Below, in pieces: positions 33,450 through 40,146 of a stretch of DNA of 64,000 nt (position 1 is the stretch's first letter; every line of letters starts with the position of its first letter). A program made the translations under genes and the position numbers. This DNA is from JAWSVE01 sp050789445 (GTDB lineage Bacteria > Pseudomonadota > Gammaproteobacteria > Pseudomonadales > Cellvibrionaceae), in NCBI GenBank assembly GCA_050789445.1, contig JAILXR010000001.1, positions 2,170,001 to 2,234,000 of the forward strand, in the 5' to 3' direction. The notes below the pieces were generated by a model that made no database searches, had not been told where the DNA came from, and saw only the letters and a program-made list of their open reading frames with translations.

Positions 33450-35516
33450 TTAGAGGTAAGGGTCATCTGCAACGACAGACGATCGTTGTCGAAACGCTTT
33501 AGTTGTTTTCTTTGCAGTTGGCTGAGAGCTTTCTCTTTGAACTGCTGTGCTTTGCTTTACTTCACCCAGCGCATTTTCTAATCGCTTCCACTGCAATTCC
33601 TTAAATCGATCGAGACCATAAATACTCGCAGCCGCTCGTGCATACACACGGCAATCCAAAGCCTCATTATTTCGAGTCGGGTCTTTTTCCCATGTAGCTT
33701 TTGGGAAGCCTTTGTGTAAACGGATAATGCGTCGCTCAGCGGTGAGCTGTTTGAAGTATTCCTCTCCATACTGGGGAAAGTGGCAAGTCCCTGGTGAAAA
33801 TAATTCACCCAAAGCCATCTCCTCATCCGTCGGTCTCGGCAGCTTGAGCCAACGGTAAAGTTCAACTTTTGCAACCGGCCCACTGACATTCCAAACCCTC
33901 AATCCTCGGCGTTTTCCACCGGTATCAGCTTTTGAGACATTCTGGATTAATGCAGTTTCTGTATCTCGTCCCTTTATGGCAACGACACTTCTTGGTTGTG
34001 ATGCTCTTGCGCCTGCACCACCCCAGACTGCCTGAGGATAATTGCGCACCCACCCATAAACATCCTGAGTGGCGTAACCAGAATCAATACACATCACACG
34101 AATTGGCAGCGAACTACCTAAAGCGTGGGGCCAATCTTTGCTAAGCACTCGATCGAGCTTTTTCCATACATCAGGTAGAGCGGTATCACCATCTAAGACT
34201 AAGTAGTCGATTGACCATGATTCTTTGCTTCTCCCCCAAGCGACGATTTCACATTCCAAACGATCGCGCTGAACATCAACACCTGCCGTTAAAAACAAAC
34301 CGCCTTCAGGAACAACACCAATGGCGTAAGACTCTCGTCGCTCATATAAACGCTCCCATTCTGGCGCCTCGAATTCTTCTTCATAAGATTCACCGAGAAC
34401 GGTATTCACAAAGCCTTTCATTAAATCCGGATTTTGTTGCGCTCCTTCAAATATTCTTGCAGCGTCTTCCCATGAAAACCAACCGACAGGGCTATAGAGT
34501 GACGACAAGTGATAGCCTTGAGTTTGACCATCACCTTCAGCGGTTGCCTGCCAGTAACCTTGATTGAGCATCTCGGTTTTTTGATGTTCACTAATTAAGA
34601 AATCACAATCCTCACAACAATACTGTGCATTCTCGGGCTTTCCTTCCTCCCATCGTAACTGAGAAAACCGCAATGGCTGTGAATGACCGCATGAGGGACA
34701 AGGCACATAAAAATAACGCTGATCTGAGTTTTCAAATTCTCTCTGAATACGCGATGTACTTTTGAGCGTTGGCGTACTCACGAGCAGCACCTTTCTCCTG
34801 CGTGCAAAGGTTGCACTTCGTCGTTCGGCCAGCAATATCGGATCGCCTTCACCTTCAACATCGCCCGGATATCCATCCACCTCATCCATAAACAGATAAC
34901 GAGCAGGCATGGATCGGAGGCCGACAGCACTGTTTGCGCCAGTCATGACCAGTACGCCGCCTGGAAACTCTTTTGAGAGCACCGTATTACCTGAGTCTCT
35001 ACTGCGCGCAGGAGCAACACGCGCCCTTAGCTCTGGCACATCTTCAAGTTGAGGGTCGATACGCTGACGGGAATTACGCTTTGCCATTTCGACGGTTGGC
35101 GATACTGCCATCATCGGCCCGGGAGCCATATGGATGACGTATCCGATCCAGTTATTGCCAGCCTCTGTGCCACCAACCTGCGCGCCTTTCATAAACACAA
35201 CGCGCTGTACCGGCGAAGATACTGACAAACAATCCATAATTTCTTGTAGATAAGGCGTTCTTTGAGTACGCCAGCGGCCTGGCTCAGCAGCCGATTTGGG
35301 GGATAGCACACGAAACTGATCAGCCCATTCAGACACCAATAACATGGGATCTGGTTTTAAACCTTCATTCCAGGCTTTTTCGAGCTCTATTACCCCGTCG
35401 TAGAATTCAGTATCACCGTTCTTCGTCATCCCTGACGCCACGGCATTAGAACGTCCGCGTTCGTCAATCGACCTTTGGTTGGATGTCGCTGAGCTCGGAT
35501 AAGTGCTGTCTGACAT
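33450..35516 (-). CDS. Phage terminase large subunit (lambda gpA family)
   Basis: A 688-residue packaging motor. The ATPase has a variant Walker A KGAQVGGTE and Walker B YLFMDEVDGYP, followed by the SATFARRRKVLLVSTPT segment. A zinc finger with CPSCGH and CCEDCD lies in the middle, and the C-terminal nuclease has the VDVQRDRLECEIVAWG strand. GpA-type enzymes cut at cos sites. The ATG at 35516 with GGAG upstream is chosen; an ATG at 35429 is the next option. It overlaps the small subunit gene. Confidence 0.93.
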   Translation of the reverse strand: MSDSTYPSSATSNQRSIDERGRSNAVASGMTKNGDTEFYDGVIELEKAWNEGLKPDPMLLVSEWADQFRVLSPKSAAEPGRWRTQRTPYLQEIMDCLSVSSPVQRVVFMKGAQVGGTEAGNNWIGYVIHMAPGPMMAVSPTVEMAKRNSRQRIDPQLEDVPELRARVAPARSRDSGNTVLSKEFPGGVLVMTGANSAVGLRSMPARYLFMDEVDGYPGDVEGEGDPILLAERRSATFARRRKVLLVSTPTLKSTSRIQREFENSDQRYFYVPCPSCGHSQPLRFSQLRWEEGKPENAQYCCEDCDFLISEHQKTEMLNQGYWQATAEGDGQTQGYHLSSLYSPVGWFSWEDAARIFEGAQQNPDLMKGFVNTVLGESYEEEFEAPEWERLYERRESYAIGVVPEGGLFLTAGVDVQRDRLECEIVAWGRSKESWSIDYLVLDGDTALPDVWKKLDRVLSKDWPHALGSSLPIRVMCIDSGYATQDVYGWVRNYPQAVWGGAGARASQPRSVVAIKGRDTETALIQNVSKADTGGKRRGLRVWNVSGPVAKVELYRWLKLPRPTDEEMALGELFSPGTCHFPQYGEEYFKQLTAERRIIRLHKGFPKATWEKDPTRNNEALDCRVYARAAASIYGLDRFKELQWKRLENALGEVKQSTAVQRESSQPTAKKTTKAFRQRSSVVADDPYL

Positions 35517-36006
35517 AAGACTCCAACATGACATGCATCTTGTGCGGGTCAACCTCCAGTTCTGCGGCCATTTGAGCAGATATTCTTGCAGGCCAACTTA
35601 GCCAAGCGTCGCGCTCGGCTCTTGCAATACGAAACACATGAGCGATCGCTTTAGCACGATCCACCAGCTCATTTTTCAGTTGCTGTAATTTGATTCTATT
35701 GGTCTGGGCTTTAAGGACTTCGTTGGCTGTTCGGGCTTGCATATAGGTTGTACCACCAGCCGTATTGCCGCTTTCACTCAATGTGTCCGCCACCGCATCA
35801 AGCGCCGCTTTGGGTACTGCTTTAGTTGCACCTGGTGATTTACGCTGTTGGGCGCGATCTGTGTTTCGATCCCATTGATTGTCGACTTTAGCTATATCGA
35901 TGGTGCCATCAGTCTCAGCTTGAATACGGCCAGACTTGATCGCTTTGCGCACAGCGGTATCTGAGACCCCTCGATGTTTGGCATAAGCCCGCAGTGATAC
36001 GCCCAT
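35464..36006 (-). CDS. Phage terminase small subunit (Nu1-like)
   Basis: A 180-residue protein with an N-terminal winged helix-turn-helix (SLRAYAKHRGVSDTAVRKAIKSGRI, about residues 4-28) that would bind the packaging site, a Gln/Arg linker, and a C-terminal helical region (ARTANEVLKAQTNRIKLQQLKNELVDRAKA, then FRIARAERDAWLSWPARI) that contacts the large subunit. It is followed by the overlapping large subunit gene and is divergent from the plus-strand gene group at 36113. Confidence 0.88.
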   Translation of the reverse strand: MGVSLRAYAKHRGVSDTAVRKAIKSGRIQAETDGTIDIAKVDNQWDRNTDRAQQRKSPGATKAVPKAALDAVADTLSESGNTAGGTTYMQARTANEVLKAQTNRIKLQQLKNELVDRAKAIAHVFRIARAERDAWLSWPARISAQMAAELEVDPHKMHVMLESYVRQHLSELSDIQPKVD

Positions 36007-36112
36007 CTTTTAACCTGTTGTTTTTAGTCGAATTAATAAGCATAAATGAGTTGATAAGACCGCTGAATGAAGCGTTCATGTGCTTATCAAAACAGCACTT
36101 GGAGACAACAAA

Positions 36113-36325
36113 ATGGCTCACAAACAAAACGCATTAGACGCTTTTTTAGCTCGAAAATCTGAAATAGACACAGCCCTTGAGCGCTTACAAGCACTCAGCA
36201 ATGACCACTTCAACGCTCACCCCGATGAAATCAACTGGGGGCACGTTGGCGACCTGGGCCACTACGCAGAACTCCTCAAACAAATCACCGACTCAGCCTT
36301 TAACGAAGGCGAACATGCCGAATAA
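36113..36325 (+). CDS. Small protein of unknown function
   Basis: A 70-residue protein, first of four plus-strand genes inside the minus-strand prophage. The sequence KQNALDAFLARKSEIDTALERLQALSNDHF forms a helix, followed by INWGHVGDLGHYAELLKQITD. GGAG lies eight to nine bases before the ATG at 36113. Similar small genes accompany DUF3489 genes in other phages and plasmids. Function unknown. Confidence 0.7.
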   Translation: MAHKQNALDAFLARKSEIDTALERLQALSNDHFNAHPDEINWGHVGDLGHYAELLKQITDSAFNEGEHAE

Positions 36326-36335
36326 GGAGCACATC

Positions 36336-36791
36336 ATGACCAGCCTCACCGATACCCAAATCACCATCCTTGAAGCCGCAAGTAAGCGGCTCGACAACAA
36401 CATCGAGCCGTTACCCAGTAACATCAACGCAGGTATTAAACCTCGGGTTATCCAAGGTTTATTGAAGCGAGAACTCATTACTGAATTTGAAAATGGCTAC
36501 ATCATCAATGCTAAAGGGTTTGATGCCATAGGCCGACCAGCGCCCACAAAAACGGCACCTAGCCAACCCGTCACTCTACGCCAAGGAACTAAGCAAGCCC
36601 GAATGATCGCGCTAATGCAGCGCCCAGAAGGCGCCAGCATCGAAGAAATTTGTACAGAGACTAGCTGGCAAAAACACACCGTTCGAGGCGTGTTTTCAAA
36701 TACCCTTAAAAAACGACTGGGCCTTACTGTTACCTCGTACAAAGATGACGACCAACAACGCCGGTATCAAATTCAAGGAGATGCCCTATGA
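36336..36791 (+). CDS. DUF3489 domain protein
   Basis: A 151-residue protein with two parts. The N-terminal half (TDTQITILEAASKR, IKPRVIQGLLKRELITEF) looks like a winged helix. The C-terminal half (TKQARMIALMQRPEGASIEEICTETSWQKHTVRGVFSNTLKKRLGL) is a strong DUF3489 signature, a helix-turn-helix-like domain found in phage and recombinase-linked genes. AAGGAGC precedes the ATG at 36336; a longer in-frame start at 36177 lies over the previous gene. It probably binds DNA. Confidence 0.8.
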   Translation: MTSLTDTQITILEAASKRLDNNIEPLPSNINAGIKPRVIQGLLKRELITEFENGYIINAKGFDAIGRPAPTKTAPSQPVTLRQGTKQARMIALMQRPEGASIEEICTETSWQKHTVRGVFSNTLKKRLGLTVTSYKDDDQQRRYQIQGDAL

Positions 36792-37129
36792 GCACTCGCT
36801 GCTTTATCGCCATGACAAAAGACGAGGTGACTTATCAATCCATTTATTGCCATCACGATGGATACGACACCGACAATGGCGTTGGTCCAACGTTAAGACA
36901 GCATCACAATAGTGAATATCACGCCGAGAGCTTGATAGCTCTTGGAGATATTTCCTTTGTGCAAGAAGAAACAGTTTGTGCTTACCACCGAGATCGCGGT
37001 GATTCCTGGGATCAAACCCAATCCAGAATCACTCGTAGCCAACCAGAGTTATTTGCATTGGCAAAGGCATGCGATGCGCAATATCTCTACCTATTCAAAC
37101 AGGGTGAATGGCACAGTTTTAAACTTTAA
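36788..37129 (+). CDS. Phage protein of the MSTRxxI type, unknown function
   Basis: A 113-residue protein with an MSTRCFIAMTKDEVTYQSIYCHHDGY start. Similar openings followed by a conserved HxDGY are seen in phage proteins of unknown role. Overlaps the DUF3489 gene by four bases (ATGA), so it is translated with it. Aromatic-rich C-terminus (AQYLYLFKQGEWHSFKL). Confidence 0.65.
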   Translation: MSTRCFIAMTKDEVTYQSIYCHHDGYDTDNGVGPTLRQHHNSEYHAESLIALGDISFVQEETVCAYHRDRGDSWDQTQSRITRSQPELFALAKACDAQYLYLFKQGEWHSFKL

Positions 37130-37137
37130 GAATTGAC

Positions 37138-37509
37138 TTGATTATCCCAGACATTGAAGCGTTCATGTCATCACAAACAAAAAATGAGGCAAAGATTATG
37201 GGTACATGGAGCCAACCAAATACCGCTAAAAAAGCACATCAGTTAAAAAAATTGATGAGCGAGCCACTCTTGAAGAATCAAGCTTGTGAAAAACTGTATC
37301 ACCTTGTCGGTGATGATGACTTATTCGATTTTATCCAAGAGCTAGAGCCTACTGATGATGTTCGTTATTTGGTGCAATCACACATCGAAACAACGCTGAA
37401 TAATCTAAACCTCTCTTTCCTCAAGTGGGAGGAAGATGCCATCACAACGTTTGAGTCATTACTACCAGCTAGTGCAATTAGTTTGCAGAAGCGGACTGAA
37501 TCGAAATAG
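37138..37509 (+). CDS. Unknown small protein
   Basis: Up to 123 residues, mostly helical and acidic, no recognised domain. The start is uncertain: TTG at 37138, ATG at 37165 or ATG at 37198 (MGTWSQPNTAKKAHQL) are all possible. The last of the plus-strand group; its 3' end overlaps the convergent methyltransferase gene by 32 bases. Confidence 0.5.
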   Translation: MIIPDIEAFMSSQTKNEAKIMGTWSQPNTAKKAHQLKKLMSEPLLKNQACEKLYHLVGDDDLFDFIQELEPTDDVRYLVQSHIETTLNNLNLSFLKWEEDAITTFESLLPASAISLQKRTESK

Positions 37510-38740
37510 CAAGATCATCGAACAACAGATCATCACTTTCACGAACAGCCTGTTCACCAGAATAATCTTGCCAGCGCCTGACTATGACATCCACGTATTT
37601 TGGATCCAGCTCAATTAAGCGTGCAGCCCGTCCTGTTTTTTCACTGGCGATTAGGGTGCTACCAGAGCCGCCAAATATATCTAAAACAATGTCACGGCTT
37701 TTACTGGAGTTACGAACTGCTCGTTCAACCAACTCGACAGGTTTCATTGTCGGGTGAAGATCATTTTTTACCGGTTTATTAAAAAACCAAACGTCACCTT
37801 GGTCACGCGCACCACACCAAAAGTGATCATTGCCTTCACGCCATCCATATAAAATCGGTTCGTACTGACGCTGATAATCTGAGCGTCCAAGCGTGAAAGT
37901 ATTTTTTGCCCACACAATAAACGTCGACCATTTACCGCCCGCATCACGAAATGCTTTTTGCAACGTATCAAGTTCACTGGACGACATGGCTACATAGCAC
38001 GCCCCTTTAGTCACACTTAGTAGGTTAGTTAATGAGTCTTTTAAAAACTGATAAAAATCATCACCCAAGTTGTCATTCATAATGCGTCGGTCTTTACCGC
38101 GCATTTTATCTTTGGCATTGTTGCCATAGTCCACGTTATAAGGTGGATCTGTGAACGCCATGTCGGCAAGCTCACCATTCATTAGCTTTTCTAAATCTTG
38201 CTTGCTGGTCGAGTCGCCACACAACACGCGATGATTTCCCATGATCCAAATATCACCAGGGCGACTTATCGGCTCTTCTTCCACTTCTGGAATATCGTCC
38301 TCGTCAGTTTCGCCTGCCTGATCATCGGCACCTAATAGTTCGTCCAATTCTTCATCTGAAAAACCAATCACATCGAGATCAAAACCAAGGTCGCCAAGTT
38401 CTTCTAGTTCGAGCTTTAATAGCTCATCATTCCATCCTGCATTTTCAGCAATTTTGTTATCGGCAATAACCAACGCACGACGTTGAGACTCTGTCAGGTG
38501 ATGTAAAACGATGACAGGTACGCTATCTAATCCAAGTTGCTGGGCAGCCATCAAACGACCATGCCCCGCGATAATGACATTGTCATCACCCACTAAAATT
38601 GGATTAACAAATCCAAACTCAGCAATAGAACCCGCGATTTGTGATACCTGAGTATCATCATGTGTTCTCGCATTTTTGGCATAGGGAATGAGTCGTTGAA
38701 GCGACCAGTGCTCCACCGATTCGACAGTGTTAAGTTGCAT
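37478..38740 (-). CDS. ParB-domain / DNA adenine or cytosine N-methyltransferase fusion
   Basis: A 420-residue two-domain protein. Residues 10-110 form a ParB/Srx-like domain (RLIPYAKNARTH, IIAGHGRLMAAQQLGL). A linker rich in Asp and Glu (about 128-158) leads to a beta-class N-methyltransferase with catalytic DPPYNVDYG at 198-206 before the SAM-binding FGGSGSTLIA near 370. Such fusions are common in phages and may protect phage DNA from host restriction; a role against the neighbouring type I enzyme would be inference. AAGG lies a few bases before the ATG. Confidence 0.9.
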   Translation of the reverse strand: MQLNTVESVEHWSLQRLIPYAKNARTHDDTQVSQIAGSIAEFGFVNPILVGDDNVIIAGHGRLMAAQQLGLDSVPVIVLHHLTESQRRALVIADNKIAENAGWNDELLKLELEELGDLGFDLDVIGFSDEELDELLGADDQAGETDEDDIPEVEEEPISRPGDIWIMGNHRVLCGDSTSKQDLEKLMNGELADMAFTDPPYNVDYGNNAKDKMRGKDRRIMNDNLGDDFYQFLKDSLTNLLSVTKGACYVAMSSSELDTLQKAFRDAGGKWSTFIVWAKNTFTLGRSDYQRQYEPILYGWREGNDHFWCGARDQGDVWFFNKPVKNDLHPTMKPVELVERAVRNSSKSRDIVLDIFGGSGSTLIASEKTGRAARLIELDPKYVDVIVRRWQDYSGEQAVRESDDLLFDDLAISIQSASAN

Positions 38741-38986
38741 TAGATTACCTTGGAAATTGCGGTGCGAACCGCGAACCTGCGAACCCGGTTTAACGGGCTG
38801 TCGCTAGCGAAATGCGGCGGCCTTGCGACCCGCATCGATTCGATGGCCAGGAAGGACCCATTTTTTTCTGGGACCAGAAATAACTAAGCCACGATGTGGT
38901 GGCCGTGGCTTGTGTGCAGTTCACTCGTGAGATTAGCAAGTATTGTCGCCTAAAAACCGGGTTTTGTCCCACTGGGGGTTTTGGCA
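38741..38986. other. GC-rich non-coding prophage region, possible packaging (cos) site
   Basis: A 246-bp gap between the methyltransferase and the next gene, richer in G+C than its surroundings. It holds three direct copies of GCGAACC (38764-38770, 38771-38777, 38779-38785), a palindrome TTTCTGG-GA-CCAGAAA and a segment on the minus strand (CGCAAGGCCGCCGC) that resembles the lambda cosN core in inverted orientation. A lambda-type terminase needs a cos site and small-subunit binding repeats. The terminase genes are 2.7 kb away, so this is only a candidate. Confidence 0.25.
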
Positions 38987-39376
38987 TTAGCACGCAGGTC
39001 TTTGCTCTTGAGCGAGCCGCTCCGCAATTTTTATTAACGCCCCTTGCCAATAACGCTGCGCCGATGTTCTGGGGAAACCAGTGTCACGTGAGATCACTCG
39101 CCATGGCGTTCGATAGGCACGCGACCAGATTAGGTTTCGCTCACCATGATTTACAAACGTGATCCATGACAGAGTTTCTTCCATGCGAGTAATTTGATCT
39201 GGCGTTGGGCGCAAACGTTTAGGCTGAGTCTCCTGCCTTGCCAGTTCCCGCTGATCGTATTTGATTTCGGGCCAATAGCTCACATAGCCAAGGCTTCGCT
39301 CTCCAGGCAGTTTACGCAGTGTTGATACACACTCCTCGAACCGGTGAGCAATTTGTTCTGGCGTGAAGTTATTCAT
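38987..39376 (-). CDS. DUF6362-like phage regulatory protein
   Basis: A 129-residue basic protein with FTPEQIAHRFEECVSTLRKLPGERSLGYVSYWPEI at the start and RTPWRVISRDTGFPRTSAQRYWQGALIKIAERL, a probable helix-turn-helix, at the end. This matches the DUF6362 pattern found at the boundary of early and late phage genes; a role as late gene activator or antiterminator is plausible by position. It overlaps the resolvase gene by four bases. Confidence 0.65.
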   Translation of the reverse strand: MNNFTPEQIAHRFEECVSTLRKLPGERSLGYVSYWPEIKYDQRELARQETQPKRLRPTPDQITRMEETLSWITFVNHGERNLIWSRAYRTPWRVISRDTGFPRTSAQRYWQGALIKIAERLAQEQRPAC

Positions 39377-40146
39377 GACTGCACCCCTATTCGTTGGTCA
39401 ATAGCCCAATAAACCAAAGCCAATGCATCGGCCTCGTTATCATCCGCAGGCAGATGGCCGCGAGCTTTCGCAGACTCAATCATCATGGTTTTATTTGCAT
39501 TACCTTTACCTGTTGCGTGGCGTTTGATGGTTCCAACCGGGACACCCTCGTAAGCAATATCCTGTTGCTCGCACCAAGCAGTCAGATGCGCCATAAAACC
39601 ACCGTAAGCGTGTGCAGCATCCACACCCATGTGGCGACGAACCTCCTCAAAAAACACCATGCCAATAGGCCCAGCATTTTCGTTTAGCTCACCCAAGAAA
39701 CGGTTGAACTTCAAAAAGCGCATGCCACCACCTTGCCAACGATCGTTTTTAAAACTGATGGTGCCGCTGGTGATAACGCCTTGTTTGGAATGAATTGCCC
39801 ATCCAGTTGTTGTGCCCAAATCCAAGCAGAGCACCACTGGTAACGTTCGATTGATGATCTCTTTCTCACCGAGATGGAGAGTCTCCCCTTTAGGGGACTC
39901 TCCTCTCTCGTAGAGAGAGGGGGTTTGCGTGCAATCTGGATTTATCTCTACACCCCTTGAGTTATCTAGGTTTGTGTTCAGATTGCAGGGGGTATCCGCA
40001 ATCTGGGCTCCGCAATCTGCAATCTGGCTGAATGCCTTGTTATTACTGACTTTCAGTTTGCGGGTAGTTTGCAGATTGCAGCAAACTGGTTCAGATTGCA
40101 GACTGCAAACAGTCGTATCTGAGGCGTTATTGTGATCATGATTCAT
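39373..40146 (-). CDS. RuvC-like Holliday junction resolvase
   Basis: A 257-residue protein whose C-terminal 150 residues form an RNase H-like nuclease: acidic residues in VVLCLDLGTTTGWA, FFEEVRRH and PADDNEADALALVYW fit the RuvC active site. It would resolve branched DNA before packaging. The N-terminal ~105 residues are low-complexity and poorly coding-like, and overlie hairpins and an iteron cluster. ATG at 40146, with AGGAGG upstream and overlap with the primase-helicase stop, is preferred over a longer frame; initiation further inside cannot be excluded. Confidence 0.8.
   Translation of the reverse strand: MNHDHNNASDTTVCSLQSEPVCCNLQTTRKLKVSNNKAFSQIADCGAQIADTPCNLNTNLDNSRGVEINPDCTQTPSLYERGESPKGETLHLGEKEIINRTLPVVLCLDLGTTTGWAIHSKQGVITSGTISFKNDRWQGGGMRFLKFNRFLGELNENAGPIGMVFFEEVRRHMGVDAAHAYGGFMAHLTAWCEQQDIAYEGVPVGTIKRHATGKGNANKTMMIESAKARGHLPADDNEADALALVYWAIDQRIGVQS
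39876..39920. repeat. Twin hairpins (REP-like) inside the resolvase gene
   Basis: Two adjacent inverted repeats: GGAGAGT / ACTCTCC with an inner CCCC / GGGG stem around TTTA (39876-39903), overlapping CCTCTCTC-GTA-GAGAGAGG (39902-39920). They resemble the short repetitive hairpins scattered in some marine gammaproteobacteria and lie in the weakly constrained N-terminal linker of the resolvase gene. Confidence 0.5.
39931..40106. repeat. Iteron cluster, candidate phage replication origin
   Basis: Seven exact copies of the octamer GCAATCTG or its complement occur within 170 bp: plus orientation at 39931, 39998, 40012 and 40019 (the last two overlapping) and minus orientation at 39979, 40072 and 40092, plus a one-mismatch copy at 40099. 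About two copies would be expected by chance in a window this size on both strands. The cluster sits at the 5' end of the resolvase gene and directly beside the primase-helicase gene, as the lambda origin sits inside gene O. Confidence 0.5.

Noticed and set aside
36068..37167. A 13-base sequence TGAAGCGTTCATG at 36068 and again at 37155
   Set aside because: Repeats of this length are expected by chance in 64 kb; no further copies at meaningful places except a partial one inside a coding region at 53219.
38790..39050. An 86-codon minus-strand frame in the gap downstream of the DUF6362-like gene
   Set aside because: Composition is odd, it overlaps the 5' part of a better gene, and the region looks like non-coding DNA with repeats.
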